Positions 47,196-59,000 of a DNA stretch of 64,000 nt are shown here, piece after piece. The DNA is taken from NCBI RefSeq assembly GCF_000764305.2, contig NW_025933076.1, positions 220,484-284,483 on the forward strand, written 5' to 3'. This DNA comes from Hyalella azteca. Its lineage: Eukaryota > Arthropoda > Malacostraca > Amphipoda > Hyalellidae. The notes under the pieces were generated by a model. That model had not been told where the DNA came from. It ran no database searches and saw only the letters and a list, made by a program, of their open reading frames with translations. A program made the translations under genes and the position numbers. The stretch's first letter is position 1. Each line of letters begins with the position of its first letter.

Positions 47196-48105
47196 AATTC
47201 TCTTTATTCATAGGGCTTCTATGGATCCCTTCGCGCCCCTTGCTCCAGTGCATCTCGCCCGAATTCTGCACGAGTTTATTGAGGTCCAAATCGGGTTTCG
47301 GTTTTGACTGTGAGCGTGCCACTTTGCCATTCTCTAAATAAGTACTTGCGCTTTTTGTGGTCGTAGTACTGGTTGATTTTGTGTTTGCCGGAGTTGTTGT
47401 TGTTGTCGTTGAAGTGGTCGTGGTCTTTGTCGTAGTGTTAGTAGGCGCGACATGAGTCGTATCTGTGGTCTCTGTTGTGGCATTCGTAGTGCTGTTTGAA
47501 TCATCCGTAGTTTCCGTTGTTGCAATAGTGGTACTGTTTGAATCATCCGTAGTTTCCGTTGTTGCAATAGTGGTACTGTTTGAATCATCCGTAGTTTCCG
47601 TTGTTGCAATAGTGGTGCTGTTTGCATCATCCGTAGTTTCCGTTGTTGCAACAGTGGTGATGTTTGAGTCGTGCGTAGTCGTGGTGGTGTTTGAGGCCTC
47701 CAGTTCTTTGATCTGTTTCGTGACTGAAAAGTTGGAAAAAATTACAAATTTTTTATAGTTGGTGGAACGTTTTCAAGGCTCTATGCAGAGACCATACAGA
47801 GCGAAATACGAACGAATCGGTTTGTTTGGTTGAAAATTTCAAGTTAAAATAGAGCATCTGAAAGCTCTGAATGATTTTTCTGAAAAATTATCTTAAAAAA
47901 GTGAGTTGTCCTTAATAAAGCCTTTTCTGTCGGTGATGAACTGATAAAGTAAGAGTATTTGTATTTTTTTATATATAAATATAAACTTACAGACAACAGT
48001 CAAGACGGCAACGGCGACGGCCAGTCCTACAGCTACGACCACGAAGAATCCTAGACACTTGCAGAGGTTGCGCTCTCTGCTAGAGAGCTCGTCCCACGAT
48101 GGCAT
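47098..48105 (-). CDS. Threonine-rich (mucin-like) single-pass membrane protein, two exons
   Basis: Inferred gene: exon 1 at 47991-48105, intron 47724-47990 (GTAAGT donor; TTTTCAG acceptor after a T-rich tract), exon 2 at 47098-47723. Joined, they give an in-frame product of about 246 residues starting MPSWDELSSRERNL. Residues about 17-39 (CLGFFVVVAVGLAVAVAVLT) are one uncharged membrane segment preceded by basic residues, so a type II signal anchor is likely. Residues 50-150 are Thr-rich, with four near-identical 14-residue repeats (DDSNSTTIATTETT) and many N-x-T sites, as in O-glycosylated mucin-type stalks. The C-terminal part is basic and polar (PKPDLDLNKLVQNSGEMHW). A splice acceptor TTGCAG lies just before the ATG (48115-48120), which suggests an upstream 5' exon. 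I recognise no named family; the function is unknown, perhaps a surface or secretory-granule protein. The C-terminus is uncertain (see the overlapping frame). Confidence 0.72.
47488..47665 (-). repeat. 42-bp coding repeat, four copies
   Basis: Units containing ATCATCCGTAGTTTCCGTTG on the plus strand, 42-bp period, encoding the DDSNSTTIATTETT repeats. Nearly identical units suggest recent expansion and possible length polymorphism. Confidence 0.9.
47724..47990 (-). other. Intron of the Thr-rich membrane gene
   Basis: 267 bp, AT-rich, GTAAGT at the donor (rc of 47985-47990) and CAACTTTTCAG at the acceptor (rc of 47724-47734). Removing it keeps the reading frame. Confidence 0.75.
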
Positions 48106-48120
48106 TCCTAGAGACTGCAA

Positions 48121-50925
48121 GGCATTAGAATTATTGTGAGTTTAGTTTAATATACTGTCTACATGGTTGGTAAAAACTTCAGCTAATAAGTTATCTCGCA
48201 CCGGATGTCAAACATTTGCATCACCAACAAGGTTGAACGTCTCACTTGTCGTAAAATTTTTAAATCAAAATCATTCATCACCCACATGGGGCGGAAGGTC
48301 TTAAAGTAGCCAAGTCACTGAAACTGACATGAAAGCAGTAGCGCTAGCATCTCAAAGAAACCAAGGAATAAGGCGGGGCAAGTAAAGCTACGAAGGCACT
48401 CTTACAATTAAGGTCACTCACTTAGACGGGCGTTAGCACTAGAAAGACAGAGAAGAGAAATGTGAGGAGTCCTTCCCACATAAAAACACAACTCTAAAAC
48501 TTAGACTCGCAGTAAGACATCGTGAACTCTGTGGTGGGGCGCACAGGAACAATGCCACAAGAACGCGAAATCCCATAGGACTTCTGACGAGCATAGACGC
48601 ACGTCAGAAGGCCCCCTTGAGAGAACTCTTTTTGAATCCACGCAGTGGCAATCATTCGAAACATTTTTTTATTAATTCATAACTGGAATCTCTATGACTA
48701 TATGTGCTCAGTTTATGCATTGAAATTTTTTAATGAAATTTGGATTTATTTCCATAAGAAGAATTTGCCGTTTACAAGGCTCACACTCTAACATTTATAA
48801 GTCATATGGATAAAACAGGTATGATTTCCGGGCGCATAAAAAACGGTAAATTTTCTGATTTTATTCAGCTGACTAAATTCTCTTTGTGCGTTGCATTATT
48901 TTGAATTCAAAATAAAAATTTATAGTATCGGAAAAGAGATCAGCGAATGAAAACATGAGGGTGAAATTTTTGCCCAGAAAACATTTCGATAGAAAATTGG
49001 GTGCGATCAGTGATGTCATACTAAAAACCAGCATTTAGGGCTCACAACAAGAAATGTGATAGAACCGGTACGAGATACGCGTGTCTGAATTAAAATTAAA
49101 CGATTTTAATAAGTAAATCGGTGTAACGACTGATGTTTAAAAAACTTAACACCGACCTGCTGGTGTGTTCTACTGCTCATATGACGACGTTTCAACTAAT
49201 TATGACTTGCTCGGAGCCCGAAACTCTGACCTATGACGAAGATGATAAGTGATAACCCGCATGCGGGGCTTCATCTGTCGCTGGGTAACTGCACCATAAT
49301 CATCATTAGAGATAGCAGGTGTTGCGTCAGTCGAGATTTGGAGATGAACGTAAATTTGAAGCCGATTCTTCAAATTTTAGCTTCCGAATCATAGCCCAAA
49401 TAAAAGCGAAGACAATATTTTCATCTGATGTTACTTAATTTCACGCTCATGAAATTGTGAAAATCATGTTAATTGTAGAATGATCTTCCATTTTTACACG
49501 TTGAATTGAAATTAACGATTGGCGCATACAATGCTGAATCTGCACGTTTTTTAGTAAAAAGTTGATGCAAATTTTAAGATAAAAGAGATGATGTTTTGGG
49601 GACAGCAACTATTGATTAATGTTATGCATTAATATCTATAACATATATCAACCATGCTTGATCCTGATCAATTCAAGTAATCGAAATGGCAGCGAGTTAG
49701 ATCAAAAAGCGTACGGTGAATTTCACCAAAAAGACAACAATTGCAAAAATAAACACGATTCCTCGATTTTGCAGTTAAAAAGTTAGTGTTTTCCAAGCTC
49801 GTTTTTGGAGCATTTCAAATGTTTTCATTCAATGCGCTTGCGCACAAGGGTTTCCTTACAAAAGAGGCTGTAAAAGAGGCACACAAAAGAGCAAGTCACG
49901 CCATTCATAAAGACTTTAACGGATCGAACAAGGGACCTGAGACTTATCCCTGTACATTTGTTAGAAGATCCGCGTTTTTCCGCCGAAGGTCGTCGGTATC
50001 TGCCTTCGGAAGTGTCCGTATCTGCGAGTTGGACCTGTCAATTATTGAGTGCAAATTGAAGGGATTCCAGACGAAACAATTCTCCCCGACTTTCTAATCT
50101 GCAATGAGTTTTCTGAAGACTATTTTCAATCAGATAGATATTTCAATTTATAACAAATAATATTGATAGATAAATTATTAGATATTTAAATAATTGTTTG
50201 ACAACACACGTTTTTCAAGAAATTCGCGACACATGGTGAATCTTTTTTATACAGCTACGAGAAGATTTAATTTTCTTGTAGTACAATCGTCATAATTTCA
50301 GTGAAATGATTGCTGCCATGCACGTACAAGAGGAGGCATATCGTAGAGGGCGGTGATTCCTGATAGCGTATGATTGGCCTGTTGAACAATAGCCGTTAAC
50401 GCGATAACGCAACTCAGTGATTTATCAAAGCTCGCACTTTCAAATCTAGCCGAAATCCTGATGAATGAAACAATTACTCATATAGAACATAGTGACAAAC
50501 CTAAGCTAAATCCAAAGAATAACGGTGCACAACGCGTGAACAGGAAAATGACAAATATAAACTTAAATATTTTTTAGTATTGCTTCCACCAAGGTCTGAT
50601 AACGGAGAGTATTGTTTATAAATAATTGTAAAAATTTTCATGACGAAGACTCGAAGGGAAATGCAGCGGAAAATTATAACTGATGCCACGGCGTATGAAG
50701 CATATTACCATAAATGAAATGAACTTTGCAGTAACTGTTACTGAAACTCTACAACATCCAAGTTCGAATGACTGCATTGATCAAAACTGGAACAACTTTC
50801 ACCTCTCGTAATTCTTATAAATATTATTTTACATTAAGCAATTTTGAGCATTTTAGCGAGGGTACATCGAAGCCTTCAGTCAAGTTCCAATTTTCTTTGC
50901 TTAATTTTGGAGTTTAGAAGCAATA
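48121..50925. other. Region upstream of the Thr-rich gene, no gene seen
   Basis: May hold the 5' exon and promoter of the membrane-protein gene, but none could be located by eye. The 103-codon plus frame at 49786-50097 has no recognised family. Confidence 0.45.
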
Positions 50926-51182
50926 AAACTACATGCCAGTGTATTGTACATAGCGATAAAACTGAATGCTAGTGTACTGTACGTAGCAATACAACTGAAT
51001 GCTAGTGTAATGTAAATAGCAATACAACTGAATGCTAGTTTAATGTACATAACAATACAACTGAATGCTAGTGAACTGTAAATAGCAAAACAACTGAATG
51101 CTAGTATACTGTACATAGCAATACAAGTGAATGCCAGCACACAGTGCGCACCAATGCAACTGAATGCTAGCGCACAGTACTA
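50926..51182. repeat. 33-bp minisatellite, about 7-8 copies
   Basis: Units start AACTGAATGCTAGTGTA and end AGCAATAC, moderately diverged, with the last two copies more so (AGCGCACAGTAC). The period is a multiple of 3, so the open minus frame over it is a by-product. Confidence 0.93.
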
Positions 51183-52419
51183 AAAAAACATTGCACCCAG
51201 TTTTCCAATTCGCCCAAATTCAAGTCGTGGTGTTTGCACTACGGCCAAATTTTATGCGCTCCCTGCTCTCAACAAGGCGAACGCGACTTGCTACTTGATC
51301 AATATTGAATTTTTGGCTTTCGTGCGGCAAGGTAGCAGCAGGTAGAAAGGAACGGAGAATTTCCTGTAACTTTTTCTCGGAATGTATCAAGGGAGTTGGT
51401 ATAAACGATTGTTGCCTGTGATATTAATTGCATGTTAATAATATAATAATTCTAACTATATGTTAATATTTCTACGCCCAATTTATTATTAATTTGCTCT
51501 AAGGACTAGCCGCGCAAAAGTGTTTCAATGGGGCAATTGTACAACTGAGGAAAAATGCGTTGATCACAAAGTAACAGTGCACAACATTAATCTGGCTTAC
51601 CTCGTAAATTTGATTGCAAAGAAACTTGTGGGCGCAAAAGAACTAAAGATATCCTTCCACAAATAGTGAGCTCAAAAAAGCTGCCTGTCAGTGCCAGAGA
51701 TGTGCTGCTGTGGTGGAATTCAATGTCGTTGCAGGTTGCGGTTCGCTGACCCTATGGAACAATCACACATATTGCTTTCAGCGCCTCTTCGTACAGCTCA
51801 AAAACTTATATAGAAAAGCTACGGAGACATCAGATATTGATGCTTGGAAAATGATCATATATAATATTATCCAGGTCATCCTTATACCTACGTAAATGAT
51901 TTTAGGAAGAATGTTAATGCGAAAATAACGGCAACTTTCAGCGCGATGGAGGTGGAGAAAGAGATAATGCCTATTAATTCGCTATTGTTGTTCGTATTTG
52001 CCTTTAGTTTTTGAGCCAACTAAACAATGGGAGATTATTTCTTGTCTCAAAGAACTTCTCCCTTCTCGAGAGGTGCGGTATTAAAGCCAAGTAATAACTA
52101 AATAAATTATTCGCATCAATCCTCGCTTGTTTCCTAAATTTAGAGTCGCCCCAGCTTCTGGTAATCCGAATCAGAAGCTGCCGCGTCTATAAATTCTCAC
52201 TGGGTTGCACTTGGCGACTGTGTGTCGTTCGAGCATGACCAAAATGCTGCGTGTCTTGGTGGAAGGTGCCTAAAGGCGCGGAAGGGTGCCAAGAGGGTTC
52301 ATTATGGGTGCTGAGAAGGGGTTGTTGAGAGGGTAGTGAGAGAGTGATGACCGTGTTCCTTGGAGGTGCTTAGTTTAGTAGAGGCTTAATATTAGTGGGC
52401 GCTGAGAGGTGCTAAGCGG
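51183..52419. other. Non-coding stretch
   Basis: No gene or repeat recognised between the two minisatellites. Confidence 0.5.
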
Positions 52420-52677
52420 CAAATGAGAAGGTACTGACTGACAAATGAGAAGGTGCTGAGAGCCAAATGAGAAGGTGCTGACTGACAAATGAGAAGGTGC
52501 TGACTGACAAATGAGAAGGTGCTGAGAGGCAAATGAGAAGGTGCTGAGAGGCAAATGAGAAGGTGCTGACTGACAAATGAGAAGGTGCTGAGAGGCAAAT
52601 GAGAAGGTGCTGAGAGGCAAATGAGAAGGTGCTGAGAGGCAAATGAGAAGGTGCTGACTGACAAATGAGAAGGAGGC
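52420..52677. repeat. 22-bp minisatellite, about 12 copies, two unit types
   Basis: Unit CAAATGAGAAGGTGCTGA followed by either GAGG or CTGA. The two types are interspersed, showing shuffling by unequal exchange or gene conversion. The period is not a multiple of 3, yet all three minus frames are open because the unit lacks stops on that strand. Confidence 0.95.
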
Positions 52678-55354
52678 AAAATTTGGTAAGTATCATTTAT
52701 GATACACTGTGCATTTAAGGGATAATTATAAGCGTATTTTAGCATCAATGCGCTGCAATGAGCAGAATAGTTCAATAATTTTTTATTAAGCTTGGTTTCT
52801 AATTTGAAAATTTTTCTAGACGAGTTGGCCAGTTCACGTGAAGATATTTTAAGTTAGGTTATATTCTCGTTCGGCTAGTTAAGGCTAGGTAATTTGTGAA
52901 TACATCGTCATAACAATTTAAATCACCTACCTAACCCATTAACCCATTAACGCAGAGAATAATTTTCTGAATTTTATTTGGTTTCCTTTAAAAATATTAT
53001 CACTTGTGGCGGTAATAAATGAAAAAAATATGTTCAAATATTTTTTTTCCTAGTATGTAAAAATATTATAGCTTGGTCCTATTTGGAACCGGGCTAAATG
53101 TTTCATGATCTAAATGACTTTATAAACATTATATCACGTAATACAGTACAGCATTAAAAGTACTCACTTTATCGATGAAATTCTGCATCTAACTAATAAA
53201 TACTATTTGTTTAGAACGAATTACTCACCTTTTTTCGCGATGATATCAAGCCGTCCTGTCTGACACAAGGTTCTTTTAATCTTTGAATGTTAACTAAACA
53301 GGGAGTAGTCGGCGCAGTAGAACCAACCGTTGCCAGAACATATATACAAGATGTGTATCAAACCTAAGCATCCAATCGTATATTTATTTGATCATACAAT
53401 TTTATTATGAATCCATTTTTCCTCGCTGGTTCCAAATGGAACCGCTCGGCTTATTCTACCCAGTAGTAATCGAAATTCGCTTATAGATAACCCAATAGAA
53501 TGTAGCTTTAATAAAAAAATTTCAATTCAGCGAATTGAATGTAGGAAAAATATTGAAACTGTTATATAGTTTTGAGGTAAATTAAATAGGAATGTGTTAT
53601 GTTGTCACCTTCAATATATGATCAAATGAGGAAATAAAAATTTTCTTATTGTTTGCCACGAAACGTAATTTTTATGTTTTTTCGCAAAGAAAATTAATAG
53701 GGTAGACTATTTCTTTATTCCGGTGCATAAGCACAAACTAATCAACGTCAACGGTCAACTATCCAACTTAATAAAAAAATTTCAAGAAAACATTGTAAAG
53801 TTACTGATAAAAAGTAAATAAGATTAACCGGGATTGAGATGCAAATCTCTAATCATTATATACAAGTTTATCAACGATTAGGACTTTACTTTTTCTGCAA
53901 TCGAGAAATGCAATGTTATAATTTTCAAATCTACGACGACCTTAGTTTCACATTAGAAAAAAGTTTCTAACTCAAATTGAGGATCATCTCGCGTAATAAA
54001 ATTTATCGTATAAAAATTTACATATATATTTTAAATTCCTATACAATATGATGAATACAAAATTTTCATGCCGAAAAATGGTGATTAAACAATACTCCTA
54101 AAATATTATTTTGGGGTTGGAGGGATTGTGGAACGATTTTTACACAATAATACATATTCAACCAACATACTCCTGTGTCAAAGATGTTTAAGGTGGCATT
54201 TTGTCTTGTGTTAGAACGTTGTTGTGTTAGATCATTAAGCAAATATTCAACTATTTATTTACCGGAAATAAGAAGGAATTCCAGCTAAACGAATTTATTA
54301 TATATTTAAAATCAAAATTTCTTACGGTCTGTATATGCGTTTATGAGTTATACTGTCGAGGGCATGAAAATAGAGCAAACGAAATACAGTTGAGCGATAT
54401 ATTATTATCATATACAGTAGTGTTTTTAATTAAACAAATCTAATTATTTTTTTAATATTATTAAATGTATCAATCCCTATTCAGAATAAATAATTTAACC
54501 CCGCTACAATCGTACTGAGTTTTACATAAGCAGTTCGACATGGGTAATATCATGGTTGAATTGATTCAACCATGGGTAATATAACCTGAAACTCATAATT
54601 TCATGAGGGTTTAAATTCCTCAAAGCTCACCCTGACTCCAACATGTTGGAGCGCTTCCTGTCCAACAACATGCATGTTAGCAATTATCTCAAACTATTTA
54701 TGAGTTTCCTCTTCTATTTAACCTCAAGAAAGTTCGCTAGGGAATCCAGCTGTCATATGATGGCATGTACAGAAGATTGAGAGCTGTTTCTACTCATGGG
54801 AGCCCGCGCGGTCCTTTTCAATCATTATTGTGGTAAGTGGAGCGACTAGATGCCAAAGGCCGCCACACTCGTGCCTCAAGTTTGTTTGTACAGCTTTTGT
54901 TGTGATTTCTAACTTTCGTCGGCCCCCGTAAATCAACTGGTGCATAATTATTTAGAACTAAAACGAGAGTGGTGATAATACTTTGAATGTTGAGGCACAA
55001 TTAGTACACAACGTGTTGTCTAACAACACTACAATCGTAGTGTGGGTGCCCACACTCAGTATAAGATCGAAATTAGTAGCTGGCAGCTGTGTTGCCGCAC
55101 AGATTTAAAAGTCCGCCTGCACCATTCAGTCTGCCCAACGATTCTGCGAAAGAAAGGTGAAGGCTCTGAGTTCCGTGGCTTTCTTTGATAACTTCAAAAA
55201 TTTCGGTCATTAGACGATATTGCAAATAGAACTCTGGTGTTTTTATGCTTAATCTTTGAGAACTTATAAAAATGACCGCAGTGAAATAATAAATTAATCC
55301 TCCTGACAATAGAAAATCAAAGCAACATCTGAAAGTTTGCACTCTTAGATGAGC
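52678..55354. other. AT-rich non-coding stretch upstream of the GTPase gene
   Basis: No gene recognised. A palindrome lies at 54551-54574. Immediately before the GTPase start, TTTGCACTCTTAG (ending 55348) could be a splice acceptor for a non-coding 5' exon. Confidence 0.5.
54551..54574. repeat. Perfect palindrome flanked by direct repeats
   Basis: CATGGTTGAAT, TG, ATTCAACCATG: 11-bp arms with a 2-bp centre. The word CATGGGTAATAT occurs directly before (54539-54550) and overlapping the end (54571-54582) in the same orientation. Confidence 0.9.
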
Positions 55355-55999
55355 ATGGGATCTGTAGGAGTGTCCCGAATCAAGAAGATCGGCCGAAGTT
55401 TGGGCAACAACGTGGCAAGGGCTGGGGCAGGAGTCGCGGCTCGACTGAGAGCTCCTTTCCACGTTGTCCTCGTGGGATTGGATGGATCAGGCAAAACTAC
55501 GACGCTGTTACGTCTCCGTTACGGAAGATATGTTAACACAACGCCGACCGTAGCCTTCAATTGCGAGAAAATTCGATGTGGTGGAAGCTCGTGGCTTGTC
55601 TGGGACGTAGGCGGCAGCGAACGTCTCCGGCCGCTGTGGCGACCGTACACCCGTGCGACAGACGCTCTCATATTCGTTGTTGATGCTTGTAGCAACGCTG
55701 ATCGACTTGAGGAAGCACGACTGGAGCTCCAAAGATTGTTGAAACAACAGGCGGCCCAGTGTGGAGTATTGGGGATCAGTAAGCCACCTTTACTGCTACT
55801 AGCAAATAAACAGGATCTTCCTGCTGCTAAATCCCTCAACGTTTTGACTCACACGCTCGGATTGGATGACATCAAGGACCAGCATCCATGGGTGGCGGCA
55901 TCCGCGTGTGCAGTTACTGGGGAAGGTCTTGAGCAAGCTTACTCTGCTCTCAGAAAACTGCTCCTTGTGAGCAGACAGAAGAATAAAAGTAGGAAGTAA
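55355..55999 (+). CDS. Arl4: ARL4-like small GTPase (ARF family), 214 aa
   Basis: Complete single-exon coding region. I start at the second in-frame ATG (55355, not 55349) because it gives MGSVGVS, an N-myristoylation-type start as in ARF/ARL4 proteins. Motifs: P-loop GLDGSGKT (41-48), switch I Thr (NTTPTVAFN), switch II WDVGGSERLRPLW (83-95), NKQD (151-154) and SAC (183-185). ARL4 signs are RLRPLWRPYTRATD and RLEEARLEL in the middle and a basic C-terminal tail (RQKNKSRK), used by ARL4 proteins for membrane or nuclear targeting. Members act at the plasma membrane in ARF6/cytohesin and actin signalling. Oddity: Ser88 replaces the Gln of WDVGGQ that assists GTP hydrolysis. GC content is well above the flanks, as expected for coding sequence. 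ARF-family identity is firm; the ARL4 subfamily is likely. Confidence 0.88.
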   Translation: MGSVGVSRIKKIGRSLGNNVARAGAGVAARLRAPFHVVLVGLDGSGKTTTLLRLRYGRYVNTTPTVAFNCEKIRCGGSSWLVWDVGGSERLRPLWRPYTRATDALIFVVDACSNADRLEEARLELQRLLKQQAAQCGVLGISKPPLLLLANKQDLPAAKSLNVLTHTLGLDDIKDQHPWVAASACAVTGEGLEQAYSALRKLLLVSRQKNKSRK

Positions 56000-56014
56000 T
56001 AATTATTCGGCTGT

Positions 56015-56084
56015 TTTAAATGCATTTTAGTATGTTTTAATTTGTCGCTTTTAAATGCATTTTAGTATGTTTTAATTTGTCGCT
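56015..56084 (+). repeat. 35-bp tandem duplication in the GTPase 3' UTR
   Basis: Two identical 35-bp copies (TTTAAATGCATTTTAGTATG and onward), back to back, 16 bp after the stop codon. A candidate polyadenylation signal AATAAA lies downstream at 56429. Confidence 0.92.
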
Positions 56085-59000
56085 ATCAGAGGGCGAGGAG
56101 CCGGCACTAACTACATTAATTTGAGCTTTCGTTGCTGCGAGGAAACATCTGCTGAAAAACATGAGGGCAAAGCAGTTGACTGATTTATTGTACTGCTGTC
56201 AGCTATGTATGTAGTCAAGATCATCCATAGCTTTGTGTTGCTATCAAGCGAGATCCAAGTGAGTTGCGTGTGTTGGGAATGAGATGTGAAAAAAGCGTCA
56301 AATAATCCTTTCTGTGTGTTATTATTGATTAGTGCACAACGTCCATGCTATCACAAATTTCGTTTATTTCTCTAATATAATTAGTTGGTTATTTTAAAAG
56401 AACTATCCGAGAAGTCTCATTACTGTTGAATAAAATGAAAAATAGTTGACTTATGAATGGTTGTTTTTAAGGGAATGAAGGCCTTTTGGCCTTAAATTAC
56501 CTATGATACCACGTAATCTCTTACTATTCTTCTTATTATGGATATGTACAAAACTCCTTAATGTAAAAGAAATCTTACTCTACTCATCAGACATTACTGC
56601 TATGACTAAACATCTATAAAGTATTATTTGAACCCATTCTTAAAGCTCGCGCTCCATTTTACCAAATTTTTCTCATTTTACTCATTTATTATCCCCATAA
56701 ATTGTTACGGGATTTATGTCTACGTTACACAACCGCAACCTACAGCTACTATTGTGGAGAATTACATCGTCGTAGAATTTTGTGGTGAGCTGTGGGTCTA
56801 AAGGTCGGGTCGTTGGTGGCTGGGAAAGTCTGGCTGCAGCTGCCAAGCCTACGGATTATAATTCAAATCGTCAAAACATGTGTTATGAGATGAGGAAAAA
56901 GGCGATTCTTTTTGTTAAGTAGCAGCTTCCTTGTAAAAATTACGTTTGTCAAATCGGGAGCCACTGGAGGCCAGCAGCCGGTCAACTCAATAATATTAAA
57001 AAGACAATTATTGCCTGTGATGATGCCTAATCCAGAAGGTATTTTGATCTTTTTCATTCCCGTAAATATTTTATTTCGTTCTGGTTAATGTACTGGCGCA
57101 GGATCAGCAAGCACCAAATACTCTTCATCAGTTCCTAAAGTAAAGGCCAGTAATCGAAGACCATTTTTTATGAACACACTTTCACACAACTTTCGGTCGA
57201 AATATTATAATTATTGGGTAATGTCTTGTGTTTGTTAAAATTTCTTCTTCAGGGCTGCTTTATTAGAACAATAAAGGTTTTTGTATTATTTTCATTAGTT
57301 GGTCACGAAACATATACGTTATAGTTGTGTCCCACAACAGGATACTCCCACTTATGCGCCGCATGTTCATGAACTTGATCCCACGTAATCTGATCATGGC
57401 AATCTGGGACGACCATTGACCTTCCTCCTGTTACCTGCCGATAATTTAAAATAAGGCATTTCAGATTGTACAGATGTTTATCGAAAACGGCTAAAGGCTG
57501 CCCCTTGAATTTGTGCTAGATTTCTCCATCAGTTCACTTTTTGTAAACCGGTTCAGTCACATCCAGTTCATCTTGTTCCAAATGTTACATTTTATTTGTG
57601 CTGCCATCATTTATTATTCCTCACCTTTATTCGATTTGTTAGCTTACGTGAAGTTATGTGAAATCTTTCTTCTTGAAATTTCATAATTAGATATTTTTGA
57701 TGAAAGTTTGCGATTATGGTAAAGGCTCCTCGTCTTATAGAATCATTTGCTACCTCAAATTGTGCGTAGAAAAAGTATGATTTTGGCCTATGCTTATTTT
57801 GTGCATAGGTTGTTAACTTTTTTGTGACTTCAATGGATACAACCTGTCGTAAATTAAACAAGTAATTGGTGTAAGGACTTGGCTTGGTGAAAAGATGAGG
57901 TATCCTAGACGGTTTAAACAAATTGCTTCACTTACAGTCGCTGTTCGACCTATTAAACCTTTATTACTTAATTGATAGCGCATTCTATGATAAGTTTACT
58001 TATTATTAATTATTTATTGTCAGGTTTTATTCTCTATTTTCAAATTCATCATGTTATATTTTTGATTATTGAAGTCCGTATTTGAGTATTATTTCGATTA
58101 AAGTACTTTGTATAGATATTGTGCATTATATACCTTGCCGTCACCCAAGTTGTTGACGAAAGCAAATTAATACGGTTTTTCTTTACAATGTATACTTTTC
58201 ACCTGCATTTTATGGAAGAATGTTCATAGTTCATTTTCTTCGCGTCGCCAAATGACTATTTTTTTTACTATGCAGCTGCTAGCAAATATACTTCTTGTGA
58301 TCCTGTCATCTATTTAGAGTAATTTATCCTCCAGGGTCGGATTGGAGAAAGTATTACCGGGAGCTGCATCATTTTTCAAAGTTTCTAATTAATTGGCAGA
58401 CTTACAATAAAGCTTTCACGCTGATTGGTTCCTGCATTTATGGCATGACTCACAAATCTCAGTATGTGGTGTCTAGGCCTAGTACAAAATAATCATCTTC
58501 ATTATCGTAATTCCTGTCGCATAGTCTCGCTGCGGTATTGATAGCTCTTTCTCTTTAATAACTAAAATATTTTTGAAGTCCGGCCCTTTGGTGGGTGAAA
58601 GCCATACTCGATCATCCTTTTGTTGTCATTGTAACTGTGATGTATTTATCTAGAAATAAAGTTTAACAGTAACTGTTTTTTATTATTCCTGATTTACACC
58701 TCAGGAAAGTTTTGACTTGTCAATCTAAGAATCGTTGAATGTAGTACAATAGCTGTATGAAGCATGAAATCAATGAAATTTTTAATTTTTTAAATCTGAG
58801 TTGGAACGATTGTACTCGTCCAAAATTATTAACCTTGGCTTACTTCAGAAATTTTGTACTCTTTATCGATGATCAGTTCACATTAAAATGTTTTCATTGC
58901 AACTCATTCAAATTTATCGCCAAAATAAATTCCACCTACCAGGTGAACTCCGGAAAAACATCGCAGGTATTTCTACCTAAACAGCTGACCTTTGCGGGGG

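Noticed and set aside
46755..47213. 152-codon plus-strand frame
   Set aside because: It lies antisense to the spliced Thr-rich gene and its overlapping frame, and has no recognisable domain.
52375..52775. Ser/His/Leu/Ala-rich minus frames over the 22-bp array as a repeat protein
   Set aside because: All three minus frames are open, as expected from a stop-free unit, and the period is not a multiple of 3.
53041..53460. GGTTCCAAATGGAACC-type words as the ends of a piggyBac-like element
   Set aside because: The words are self-palindromic, the flanks do not match as inverted repeats, and no TTAA duplication was found.
55349..55354. First ATG as the GTPase start
   Set aside because: The second ATG two codons later gives a myristoylation-type MG start, as expected for ARF/ARL4 proteins.
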